A stretch of DNA of 64,000 bases from contig OU015655.1 in assembly GCA_907165275.2 (NCBI GenBank), positions 8,196,501 to 8,260,500 on the forward strand, written 5' to 3'. Every line of letters starts with the position of its first letter. The stretch's first letter is position 1. Below the pieces are notes generated by a model that had not been told where the DNA came from, did not search any database, and saw nothing but the letters and a program-made list of their open reading frames with translations. The translations under genes were made by a program, and so were the position numbers. This DNA comes from Zygaena filipendulae (Eukaryota > Arthropoda > Insecta > Lepidoptera > Zygaenidae). Shown here piece after piece: positions 1-11,219 of the stretch.

Positions 1-339
1 TGAAAATTTTTTCTAAGGTCTGATAAAAGATTATCTAGTCGTCAGAGGATGGCAAGTGCACCCACTACCCCGCACCCATAATCCGCGCCTGCATTTAGGT
101 ATCACATTCACCGTAACCGGAGTTTGTGGGAGAACCTTGAAATTCATACGAGGGAAACGCGTGGGGAACAGTAACTTGCAGTAATAAAAGAATCGTTAAC
201 TCCTATCGCAGACTGCCTTAAAGAACTTCGTTCTAATTATTATTCTTTGGATTTAATTTTTATACTTGGAAATTACCTGCTTATTAAAATATCTATAAAT
301 AAGGTATCTTTACATTTAATATTATTATCTTTACTTACA

Positions 340-490
340 TAGTATAAAATGAAGTCGGTTCACCAATTCGCGTTTTCACCATTAGATAGAGATTCATGAA
401 GAACGTTTATATCTGTAGTTTATTCTGGAATTCCCGCGGGAACTCCTAAATTACCGCGGGCGAAACCGCGGGGAAAGCCAGTAGTTAATA
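340..490 (+). mobile_element. Helitron 3' part
   Basis: Ends with ggaattcccgcgggaactcc and accgcgggcgaaaccgcggg, the conserved 3' hairpin region. The terminal CTAG is degraded to CAGTAG. The 5' end is not recognisable. Confidence 0.55.
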
Positions 491-499
491 TATTAAATA

Positions 500-718
500 C
501 TAGTTGTGCCCCGCGGTTTCACCCACGTTAATTTCAGAGTTCCCGCGGGAAATCCGGGATAAAAAGTACCCTATGTGTTAATCTGATGTATAAGCTATAT
601 TATTGTAAAGTTTAATTTAAATCCATCCAGTAGTTTTTGCGTTAAAGAGTAACAAACATCCATCCATCCATCCATCCATACATTCTTACAAACTTTCGCG
701 TTTATAATATTAGTAGGA
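500..718 (-). mobile_element. Complete short non-autonomous Helitron (copy A)
   Basis: On the minus strand it begins TCCTACTAATATTATAAACG after A and ends GGGGCACAACTAG before T, with a GCGGTTTCACCC-type hairpin a few bases before the CTAG terminus. It contains a (GGAT)n run. It is nearly identical (about 8 differences over 219 bp by eye) to the copy at 21444-21661. No coding capacity. Confidence 0.85.
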
Positions 719-796
719 TTTATATCGTCCAAAAAATCTAAAGATATTAAGTAAGCTCAAGATTTGTATACAAGTAATGAGTATATAAGTATACTA

Positions 797-1090
797 ACTG
801 TTCCCTGCAGTTTCACCAGTGTTAATTTCGTAGATCCCGTGGGAATTCCGAAAAAATGTAGGTACCCTATATCCTTTTCTGTAATACCCGGGGGTAGGTC
901 AATGGGTGATATGCAAGATTTAACGTAGTTTCACCCTCGTTAATTTCGGAGCTCCTGAGGAAATTTCGGGATAAAAAGTACCCTATGTCCTTTTCTGTAC
1001 CCTGACGACATGTATCCAAAATTTCATGATGATCAGTACCGGTTGACCCCAACGTCACTAGGAATTGATTCATAAAATTAATCATATCAA
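797..1090 (-). mobile_element. Two abutting degraded Helitron 3' parts
   Basis: Two copies of the pattern (CTgCaGTTTCACC..gttaatttcg, then ccgtgggaattc; and gTTTCACCctcgttaatttc, then gataaaaagtaccctatgtc) follow each other on the minus strand. The second extends to aaaatttcatgatgatcag. An open frame over it is not a gene. Confidence 0.6.
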
Positions 1091-1364
1091 GCGCGTTCCC
1101 GCTTACAGCGAGAGATGTCTAATGTTTATCGTTACACTGACTAGTAGGTACTTCTTTATATCCAGGCACATCTTGCTCTAAATGCAAAAAAAAACAACAA
1201 ATCGATACCAAAACTATAATTTATTCACATTATTGATTTTATAATTCTGACGTAAAGTATTCACTCAGAAAGTCATCGGATCACCTATGGTTACGTAAAT
1301 TCATTTCGTTCAAGGCCCTTATTCACTATGACCATAACACATCACGTAAAGATTGCCACTATTT

Positions 1365-1898
1365 TTTTTCCCTCCAATTACTCCAAGATCCCACCATCAG
1401 ATCTCGACTTGGTGACAATGGAATCAATTTGGGAGTATCTCCTTTCAAACAAAAAAACAATTATTGAAATCGCTCCAATTGGAACCCGTGAAATATGCAT
1501 TATTGTTGAGTAGTTCCGATGACCATCTGTGGTCTTCATCATCAGTTCCACTTCTTCAAATTTTGCTTTCCAAAAGCAAATGAACTTTAAAAAATACCCA
1601 AATCGCTATAATTTACTTTAAAAAATATCCAAATCGCTATAGGTGTGCCTATAATTTTTGAAGAGTTCTCTCGATTTCTCCAAGATTCTATCATCAGATC
1701 CTGACTTGGTGGCAATGGGACCTAATTGGAAGTAAACCCTTTCAAATAAAAAAAAAAATTCCAAATCGGTCCAACCGTCTTCGAGTAATCGGTGAACATA
1801 CATAAAAATAAAAATAAATAAAAAATAAAAAATAAAAAAATAATAAATATACATACAATCGAACATAGAACCTCCTCCTTTTTGGAAGTCGGTTAAAA
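1365..1898 (-). repeat. GAAGTCGG-terminal dispersed repeat, two partial units
   Basis: Both units carry gatttctccaagattctatc-like and atcagatcctgacttggtgg phrases, and the second ends at tttttggaagtcggttaaaa. Relatives lie at 17640-18060, 26075-26315 (opposite strand) and 44590-44976. Open frames over it on either strand are recurrent and not genes. Confidence 0.65.
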
Positions 1899-1999
1899 AA
1901 TATATTTACGACGAGTCTCATTCATGGCATACAGAACTAACATTTTGACATCGTTGAGATTGTGTTTTAGGTACGCGCATTATGGGCATGAAAATAAAT

Positions 2000-4900
2000 G
2001 TTGTTGGTCATAGTTAATAAGGGCCCAGCCAATTTGTATGAGTCATTTTCTAAAGTTCTGTCCTAGTCGCTTTATCCAGCCTTAAATCCTGAGCCTTAAA
2101 CAATAATAATGTAATATACTCTAATTATTATTGAAACGCCACAAAATACTGGCTAACTAAGATCGTGCGGATGCCTAATACAAAGCACTTGTTTAATATT
2201 TAAACTGTTATTAACTGTAGTTAGCGACACATCCATGCAGACTTAACCTGTAGTGGGTACTCACAGTTAACTTATAATTGAGTTCGCTGAGGTAACCAGT
2301 TGCCTTGTTCGTTTGTTACTTAGCACATAAGCACATAATATAGACACCTCTTTTACCGAGTTTATCTTTTAACTCTCACCATATTATTATTCAATGCGTG
2401 ACCTGTTTCTAAAGGGAACATTTTTATTCTGAGCTTTGTTTTGTTTTGTTTTTGTTTTTATTTTTATAAAATGAATTTACAAGTTTAGGCCTCGTCGAAT
2501 TTAGGCTGCGAGATATCGAAATGAGGAATTACTAAAACTAATAAAGAGTATGATGTAGAAAAAATATAATAAGTAAGAAAAACCATTGATCGAGAACGAG
2601 TCAAAGGAAGAAAAAGTTATTTCAAAAATATATTTTTGTACATTTAAACGTAGCTATTTACTCTCGTATTGTAAACATACTGAGCACAGCGCATAATTTA
2701 TAGCACATCTCTTTCTTCTATGAAAATATTTTTATTATTTTTCCTTTTACCAAGACGTAAAATTGCCTCGTGACTTGTATTTAAGGCTTAGAATCGCTTA
2801 CTAGCGACTTGTATTCAGCTTGGGAGGCCCATTAGGCAGGGCACCGTATTTCACAGAACACTCGACCGAGCAGCCCTCTGACAATAGTGTGCAATAGACA
2901 AAGCCTCCTTTGTTTGCTACAGCGAGGTTCTCTCAGCTGCGGTTATGCAAGTTTATATTTTAAGGGTTTCCATGTACGGTTTATTTCAGTTTGGTATTGT
3001 GTAACTACAGCTTGTTTGCTAAGTTTGAAACCAGACGAACCAAATTCAATATTTCGCAGTTTTTGAATAGGAAATATTTAAAATTACCGTGCTAGGTAAC
3101 ATTTTAATTATAAAAAAAACAATTACCAAGAGGAGAGTTAATAAGCCGAAATTTTCACTATCTCTATTAAATACCAAATAAGAAAAGACGAACCCTGAGA
3201 GAAAAATAGGGGCTTGTTCGGTAAAATTCGCGACCAAAATGTTCCCCACCGAAGATTGGTCAACAGTATTTCTGCCACCGGTGTTCGGTTGGGCACCATA
3301 TTTGGTCAGTATACCTACTCTTCCGTATAATTCACACATTATAATATAAATGGCACCAGGTCGGTCACACACACACACACACGCACACGCCCATGCCCAC
3401 GCACGCACACACGCACACGCACACGCACACACTCACATACAAACACACACTTACACAAGGTCGTAGAGTATAATATTATACGTAAACCCTACTTTCTTTC
3501 TTTTTGCTTTATTTTATTTTGTTTTTTTTTTTGTTTTAACCATTGGTCTGGGGATGGGGGCCGGAATCCGTAACGCGGGATATCCTAGCACGGATTCCGC
3601 TCTCTCACTTTGGCTTTTCTACATTAAGAATACGTGTACTAAATAAATAAGTCTCTTAAACTCTATGTAGTTTTAGTCATTGTGACTGGGAATAAATGTT
3701 TTTATTATTATTATTATTACTGTGCCTGCTGATCACTGATATTGTGCCGCAAACATATCCGTCGGGCAACGAAGGGCGACCGAAACATCTTCTCTCGTCT
3801 GATTGATTTCTCTTCGTGAAGGCAAAAGAAAATACTTCAATCTATTGTGATAAGGATAATTAACTGATTTCTAATAATGTTTTCCAAATATTTTTCCATT
3901 TTTGTATGGCTAAAGTAATTATCAGCATATTAGACCTTCACCTTTTTCCTTTTTAATACCTTCATATATTAGACCTTAGACTTTAGAGCATCACCAAGAC
4001 ATCGAATTTGATCTGTTGTGAAAATCGAATCAATGTCCCAACAAATATATATTTAAAGCAATAGGTATAAAAGAGCTTCTCATTTACGAAACTTTAATGG
4101 AAAAACAGTCACAGAACAAAAAAATCGTATTCGTATGAACATTCTTTATTTTAAATATTACGAGCATACAGTCCATTCTGGAATGCCCTCAAGAGCTCTT
4201 TAACAACTTTTATTATTTCCCAAAGCTTAGTCTAATTTCATCAAAACTCGTAAAGTCCAATCTCTCCAAAGTCCAGACCGATCTACTTTCGCTACTACTT
4301 ATCTATTTCATTTTTTTTTAAATCAGATCATATAATATAAACGATAACTTTTTGGGTACCTACCTATACAACTCTTGGAAAGAAAAACCATGTTGGAGCT
4401 GTCTCGCATCAAAAGTACTTGTAATCATATGATACATATATATGATATTTCCGAGCTAATATAATAGTATAATACCACGTAAATCGCATAATATTTTTTT
4501 TTACTGAGATAGTGACTCTTGTTATCTTATTTTTCTAATCACTCGCATACACGTTCTACGTAACACCAACGTCCCAACACGACGCGTTCTATAATACACC
4601 CCAATTCCTTTATAAAATATATTCACGAGTGCTTATGCTTGCGAATTTTCCCTATACTGTTTACATATTTCCCAACGTTACGATTCAATAGATGCATTTT
4701 CTTTTTACTATCATTCCTCGTTTTATGAACGTAGACGTTGTTACTACATAAGTCGAATAACAATCGTTGGTGGCCGCTCACCCTCGTCTGTGTTTTCTTT
4801 GCAGGTCGGTCTTGAGAGACGTCGTCCATCCCTGTTTTTCGTACCGCTATTTCTATACTTTGGTCTCGTTACGGCGGCGGCGAGTCTCGCGCCTCCATGA

Positions 4901-5600
4901 ATAAAATAAGATAGTACATGCTGATGGTGTGCTGTCTCACTCTCTGCCGCTGGCAGCGAGGCATGCTAAAGCGAGAAGGTCGTACATCGTGCTCGAGTGC
5001 AATAAAACCGAGCAGCTCCACGGGAGATTTGTTACTATAATATAGTACCTTATAGTGCTCCAAAAGCTTTGCTCTGTAATACTTACGTATGTAGCCTTGT
5101 TATTTTATTTGTCGAACCGACGGTTCACACACGTGTTAATTTTCATATAATTTTTGGATAATGATGTTGCTTATTTAATTTCAAAGATGAAATTCATCAC
5201 CTTTTTATTTTGATTATTATAAGGAGAACACAGCACTTTTCTATACTTTGTCTACCCGACGGCTCTACATTGTACAGGATAGATTATTATTTGCTATTCG
5301 TATCTTGTAGTTCACTTATGTGAAATTTCAATACTTCACGCATATATTGAGACCCAAATTTTCTTTCCCAGCTAACGAATAAGTATTGAAAAATCAGATC
5401 TATTTATTCTTAGTTACTGTATGGGTAAAAATTCATCGAAAAACAACTTTCTGTTTCTGTTGTCTTTTGTTGAAATAATTACAAACAATTATTATTGTAT
5501 TATTCTTATAATAATAATAATAAGTTTATTTACTTTAACCATTATGTTAATACAGTAGTACACTAGCGCCCAAATTAGCTGAAACTGTGTTTCAGGCGCC
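2000..5600. other. Intergenic or intronic sequence without recognised genes
   Basis: AT-rich; contains the microsatellite at 3364 and a segment at 3540-3720 (ggatgggggccggaatccgt, then tgtgactgggaataaatgtt) that resembles a retroelement 3' end with a TTA tail. A GC-richer patch at 4800-5030 has a 64-aa minus frame with no recognisable domain. Confidence 0.35.
3364..3452. repeat. (CA)n / (CACG)n microsatellite
   Basis: A run of CA and CACG units about 85 bp long. A 128-aa frame across its antisense reads a poly-Cys/Ala tract and is an artefact. Confidence 0.9.
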
Positions 5601-6157
5601 AGCAGTTTCGGTTTTGACAGTCATTTTAGGGTTATGTAGTCAAATGACAAAACAAATCACTTAGAATGGCGATAAATATGAATGAAATTTGGAAGAAAAG
5701 TGCATTTTTGAACTGTTATATATGTTGTAGTAACAAAACTCAACTGTAGAATGAAAAATGTGCATATAAGCCAGTAGGATATACCTTTACAACGGCCGCA
5801 CTCAAAGTCGTTTTAATAATTAGGTTACTTTATTTTAAGTAAAGATTTTTAGAACAAAATTGCCGCGATCAGAGACGTTCATCAAATTAATGTTAGTTGG
5901 CATTTAACCTAATTTAACTTATTCAAATGCCAATTAAGATTAATTTTGTTTTAAAAATCTCTACTTAAAATTAAGTAATCATTAGTACGACTCTGAGTGC
6001 GGCCATAGATACCGGTCTTGAAAACTGATGAAGAAGTTTCAAGATGACTTTTTTATTTGTGTCTAGTCGTTAAAAGTGTGTCTCTCGCTCCTTCCCTACC
6101 CCTTTTTTAAACTACCTACTTGGTTCCTTGGTAATTTCCTACTTTAATAATTTTTTC

Positions 6158-6395
6158 TTTAGTCCGTCATGTAGATTAATAAAAAATATTGGACATGTAT
6201 TTTTTCTCTTTTTACGTAATCAAAAAATAACGGCGATACATTGAATTGAAATTTCGCGTGACCTCACAACCCGGTGCAGTAGGTACGGGGCTTATACAGA
6301 ATAATGACGTCACGAATCCCCCACCCTAAACTTTAATTCTCTTCATATGTTTATTTTTATTAATTTGAAAATTTAATTTTTTTCATTTTTACCCG
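6158..6395. mobile_element. Palindromic CRE-type MITE (copy 1), right end lost
   Basis: Starts ttagtccgtcatgtagatta, then aaaatattggacatgtattt, ttacgtaatcaaaaaataac, a degraded and one perfect TGACGTCA core, and cccccaccctaaactttaat. The closing GACGGACTAA arm is missing; the sequence runs into the GC-rich repeat at 6425. Confidence 0.7.
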
Positions 6396-6424
6396 CCCAT
6401 GTCTAAATTATTTTGGTATAATAC

Positions 6425-6620
6425 AATATTTGGCGCGAACCGGCGCGCCGCCCGTATCAACGTAGGCGCGGGCGTAGCGCTTGAACTTTCCTAGATAGAT
6501 CACCTCCAAACTCATGTTAATCACTTTTAGACTATTAATTTTTTCGAAATAATTTATATTTTAATAATACATTAACACGTTGTATAATTCTGTAGATTTA
6601 CTCTTGGTCGATAATAATGA
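6425..6620 (+). repeat. GC-cored dispersed repeat (copy 1)
   Basis: gtaggcgcgggcgtagcgct, tctagatag-like and cacctccaaactcatgttaa, then ttaacacgttgtata. The inverted copy is at 62180-62380 in Roquin intron 10 (aagcgctacgcccgcgccta). The GC-rich core contrasts with the AT-rich flanks. Confidence 0.7.
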
Positions 6621-7133
6621 GACAAAGCATAATTTAATCGATTGTTCACACCAATTTACCATAACTAATAATAACTAGTACTGTCACATTTTCTTACTTG
6701 AATCAAATGCCAAAATTTTACATATACCTAATATAAATTGCTTACCTACCATACTAATTATTTATATAGTTAGACCTATACTAATATAAAAAATTTAATT
6801 AATTTAACTATATAGAAATTGTCTTTACATAATAATATATCAACGCTACTGATGAAGAGAACTTTTAATGTTTATATAGATTAGATTATTTGTTCATATT
6901 TCTGTTGAAAATTCTATTGCTGTTATTATTAATGTGTATTCATGAATCTAGTTACGACGTGTTAAAGATGAAATTACTTTCAAACGGGAGCGCCGAATGG
7001 AAAATGGATTTAAAACAGTAATGGCACAAGTCGACGTAAAGTTAGTCATTATGGTCTCTACACTCGTAGGTACCATTAAACGACTTAAGAGCTCGTAAAG
7101 CCTGTCACTGACTGACAAATGATAAAAGTAAGT

Positions 7134-7517
7134 AGGTATTCAGGCATACCTATACAAAAATATGAGTAGGCACCTACATAGAATTTGCATACTACGGACC
7201 TGAGTATAGCTAGGTTAGTAGATATGAAAGTTAAAAATTATTACATACAGCATAATTATTAAGAATGCATTTATCTAGCTAGGTATCGATCTAATTTAGA
7301 ATTTAAATAATGTTCTAAAATCGACAGGTATTCAGGCATACCTATACAAAAATATGAGTAGGCACCTACCTAGAATTTGCATACTACGGACCTGAATATA
7401 GCTAGGTTAGTAGATATGAAAGTTAAAAATTATTACATACAGCATAATTATTAAGAATGCATTTATCTAGCTAGGTATCGATTTAATTTAGAATTTAAAT
7501 AATATTCTAAAATCGAC
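7134..7517. repeat. Tandem duplication of a 192-bp unit
   Basis: Two head-to-tail units (7134-7325 and 7326-7517) both start aggtattcaggcatacctat and end ttctaaaatcgaca. They differ at only a few positions (for example gacctgagtat against gacctgaatat). No coding content is seen. Confidence 0.9.
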
Positions 7518-8294
7518 ATTTTACGTATAACATGCTTTTAGTATGGTAGTACATTGAATGTCACTTTTATCGGTAATATGAACCAAGTCTATTACCTACT
7601 TGTAATCTAATATTGCAATTTCTAGTGGACGAATTGTTTATAATGTGTGTAATAATTTATGTACGGAATTTGATACCAATGGAACTTAAAGTTTAAGAAA
7701 GCGTTATAAATAAAGTTCCTGAAGAATTGAATGGTTTGATTTTTAAGACCGTAATAACAAGTTTACGAGGTTAAGAAGAGTTGCCGTAAGGTTATGATGA
7801 AAAATAGAGTATTTCTCAAGTTAAAAAAATTCTAACGGTCTTCTTTCAGTGAGTGTGAAATTTTGGACATCAATGTCATTCTGCAGTAGAACTCACTCCT
7901 CTTCCTGCCCCTGCACTCTGAAACAAACCCTGTTAACACAAAATACTTACCAAATGACCTACCTAACAAATTATTGTATGCATAGTTTTCTACATTATTG
8001 TTTCATAAGGTATTTTAATTGCTATGGTTAAAACTAATATTTATTACTATTAATGTGAATAAACTCATGCAATGACAGTTATTATTGTTTTAAGTTAATT
8101 GTGTAAATGAAATCTTTAAAGAAGGGAGAAATAAACCAACAGCCCTTTTAATCGTGAGTCTTAATTCTGTGAGAATATTTTTTTAATATAAATTTTATAT
8201 AATCCAGAAGAATGATATGCAAGTGCAAAATTAATAATCTGATAAACAACAACTGGAAATAAATAGATATTATTATCATTTTAATATAACGTAG

Positions 8295-8400
8295 AGCACA
8301 TTGCGCGCGCGTTGCTACGCTGCGCCGTAGTACTAGTACCGTCGCTTCGCGAAGCGCACCCGCTACGACGCTGTTCGGCTACGTGCTACGCGATACCACG
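8295..8400. repeat. GC-rich island built of CTACG / CGTAG words
   Basis: gcgcgcgcgttgctacgctg, gtcgcttcgcgaagcgcacc and gctacgtgctacgcgatacc. It sits sharply between AT-rich flanks, suggesting the core of another small element. No inverted ends are identified. Confidence 0.4.
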
Positions 8401-8689
8401 CATATTATACGATATTTTTTAGTATTAATAATTAACGAACCCTAAATTATTATTATACTGGTTTTATGGTTATTTATTTATTTTATGGTTTTAATTATTA
8501 ATAAATAACTTAAAAGTTCAATCGATTAGAAAATTAGCTGCAATTGGTATTGAGTATTTTAATACCATTCAAAATCTGTTAACAGCAAAGATGTCAGAAA
8601 AAGCTCTAAGCATCGTTAACAAATGATTTTAGTTCATATTTGGCATTATTGCCGACGGCCGTCGCATGTACCCAATGTATCAAATATGT

Positions 8690-8931
8690 TTAGTCCGTCT
8701 TGTAGATCATTAAAAAATATTGCACATGTATTTTTTCTTTTTTTACGTAATCAAAAAATAACGGTGATATATTGAGTTGAAATGCCGCGTGACGTCACTA
8801 TTCTGACAGTTTACATCACGACCCCCTCACCCTAAACTTTAATGCGCTTTATCTCTGTATGTTTTAATTTATTTCAAAAAGCAAAAAAATACATGTCTAT
8901 TGTTTTTTTATTTTCTAACTGACGGACTAAT
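8690..8931. mobile_element. Palindromic CRE-type MITE (copy 2)
   Basis: Complete between TTAGTCCGTC (8690) and GACGGACTAA (8921-8930). The core has gcgtgacgtcactattctg and cccctcaccctaaacttta. The flanking ttagaattttgattttcaaa is also shared with other copies, so the true ends may lie further out. Confidence 0.78.
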
Positions 8932-9910
8932 TAGAATTTTGATTTTCAAAAGTAGTCCACATCCTTACTCACAAAAATTCTGGAGTATTGAATTCTGTAT
9001 TAGGAGTTTTATTGTGGTTAAGAGAGCTATAATTTTAAAAACTACCTTTACATAAAATAACCCAATTTACCCATTTTCACTATTTATTTAAGATCGAGTC
9101 GATTATAAATTCATATTAAGGTATGTTAAATTAATTAAGAAATAATTTCTAATTTGTTGGCAAAGACTTGGTTTAAAAATAAAATTTTCATCAATTAATC
9201 TTTTGTCCCTGAATATAATTATCCTTGTTATTCATACAAGGTTATTGGACGCTTCAACCAAAATGTTTTCTCTTTCTACTTATTTTTCTTTCTTTTTGTT
9301 TAACCAATACCATTCAAGTTTATTAAAGACTAGACGGTTTTAATTAGAAAATTCAATTATTTCCTTAAAAATGGGAAAACAACTATTTATTTTATGTACC
9401 TATGTGAAAATGTTCAAGATACCAATTATTTGTATAGTATATAGAAAACTATGCATTTAAATATTTCATTAGGTATAAATAAATTCGCTATTATAATAGA
9501 TATAAGAAACAAACCTGTATGGAGCTCCATATCTAAACAGTCGCTAAGGCAGCCAGCATTACTTAATTACTAACTATAAATCGCAGAGCACATACAAATA
9601 AATATATATAGTGAAAAATTAAGTCACGTTTCCTGAAAAAAAAAATTAGTAGAAGTGTCGATGTACAAGTATGGTAGGTATCCAAACAACATGGAAGTGT
9701 CACAACGTAACGATTCTGTGATGTATACAATCCGATTTATTTACATATTATGTAGTATATAACCTAGGTTTCATATAAATAATACCTTCTCATGTGTTAT
9801 CAAAGTGTTTTCTTTCGAGACGGTGTAACGTTACGGTCCTACAGATGATACAGTACTTACACTAGAAGGTATTAGGATGATAGGTATGAATGCAATAGGT
9901 AGGTACTTAC

Positions 9911-10072
9911 CGATGGATTAGGCACGCAGCGCCGCGGGTCTGGACTACGGTACGTGGGACTGTACCGGCCCGGGAAGCACCCCGGGGGCGCCATGAGCCC
10001 CCCGCCGGATTTCATCTTATCCGGCGAGTACATGGCACATGACCCCCACGGGTCGTCTTCCAACTTCAACAC
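9911..10072 (-). CDS. Candidate protein-coding exon of an unidentified gene
   Basis: A GC-rich stretch stands out in AT-rich DNA. On the minus strand an open frame runs from about 10187 to a consensus donor (TCG|GTAAGT, exon end 9911). It reads VLKLEDDPWGSCAMYSPDKM, then SGGGLMAPPGC and RYSPTYRSPDPRRCVPNPS, which looks like the Pro/Ser/Gly-rich N-terminal part of a regulatory protein. An ATG at 10033 in good context (GCCATGT) would give a 41-codon first coding exon ending in phase 0. I do not recognise the family. The + strand is also open here (reading DFILSGEYMAHDP) with a perfect AAG|GTGAGT donor at 10080, and the wobble positions of both frames coincide, so composition cannot decide the strand. 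The rest of the gene would lie left of the window or in unseen exons. Confidence 0.4.
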
Positions 10073-10300
10073 CTTGGAAGGTGAGTGGTACTGCCGGTCG
10101 AAAATCTTGGCGACGTATATCGTACTTTGGGGGAAAAAAGGCGACGCGTCGCCACGACCGCACCGTTCGCCTGATGATGACGGACTGAGTTAGACACTGC
10201 GTGACGTCAGAGGCCACGCCCTCGCCCCACCACTGACCCCCGCCTCCAACCAACCCCCTTCCACCCCATGCCTCGTCTCACGCATGTTTACGTCGCCGCC
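10073..10300 (-). promoter_or_regulatory. GC-rich possible promoter of the unidentified gene
   Basis: Minus strand: a TGACGTCA site (10202-10209), then CTCAGTCCG at about 10180-10190, which contains the arthropod initiator word TCAGT, then GC-rich sequence leading into the candidate exon. The order CRE, initiator, exon fits a promoter on the minus strand. This is a motif-level guess. Confidence 0.3.
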
Positions 10301-10989
10301 GGCGAATCCACGAATTACTGAATTATTTAATTGGTCCATTCACTTCTCGTGCCTGTTACCTTTTCACGCTTCTAACTCCAAAAAGGTTGATGGATGGCCC
10401 GCGACGCATTTGGCACGCTCCCACGTCACGAGCTAATCTATACATTTAAGGATCTAATTTGCAAGTTTAACATCATTACATCCTGAGACAACAGCTACGC
10501 TACCGGTATTTAACTTCTCACCAGGTAGCCCAAAAGATTAAAACAGCTATCCCAGAGATGACGACCTGGAACAGCATAAGCATCTCCCGGTGCATATTTA
10601 TCTAGTATCTATGTGATAGTTGTGTAATTTTATTACTGTTCTTTTATTTTCTCGATAACTGTCTCCCTTAAAGGGACGGCAAATAAATATTCGTCCTGAG
10701 GACTTCAATACGCACCACAAAAATAATTTACACAACGTTTACTAACGAATAACGAGTTTTCACTTAAAAACACCATAAGCAACTTGTCTGTGTGATTTTT
10801 GTCATCAAGAGCGTTTGGGATTGTATTGAGAAATATTACGGGAGTATTTGAGAAAATACTATTTCATTTTTAAACTTTAGCTATTCAGTTGTTCGAAATG
10901 GAAGAAAAATAAAATAGTATCTGCAACATTTTGTTAAAAAATGTTGTAGATACTAATTCTTTCCATTTCTTTGTCATTTAGGTACCACC

Positions 10990-11190
10990 AGCTATGCCCC
11001 GCGGTTTCACCCGCGTAAAAGGTTTTTATACAATAACTTTTTTCCCGACATCTGATTTCAATTAAACAAAGCCTATACGTAGCTCCAAGCTAAGCTTAAT
11101 CTACCTGTGAAAACCGCATGACAATCCGTTCAGTAGATTCGGAGATTATCGCGAATAGACAGACAGACAGACAGAAAAGATTTAAAAAAA
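10990..11190 (-). mobile_element. Helitron 3' end, second subfamily
   Basis: Begins ccccgcggtttcacccgcgt, then tttcccgacatctgatttca, ending at an (acag)n run. The same subfamily recurs at 13950-14135, where the first 150 bp match closely. The CTAG end is altered to CTATG. Confidence 0.65.
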
Positions 11191-11219
11191 TCCTTTTTTT
11201 GTTCTTCGTTTATCGCCCC

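Noticed and set aside
661..690. (ATCC)n as an independent microsatellite
   Set aside because: It is an internal part of the Helitron at 500-718 and recurs as (GGAT)n in the copy at 21444.
3046..3432. 128-aa minus-strand open frame
   Set aside because: Its N-terminus is the antisense of a CA microsatellite (CACACAC reading); the rest has no recognisable domain.
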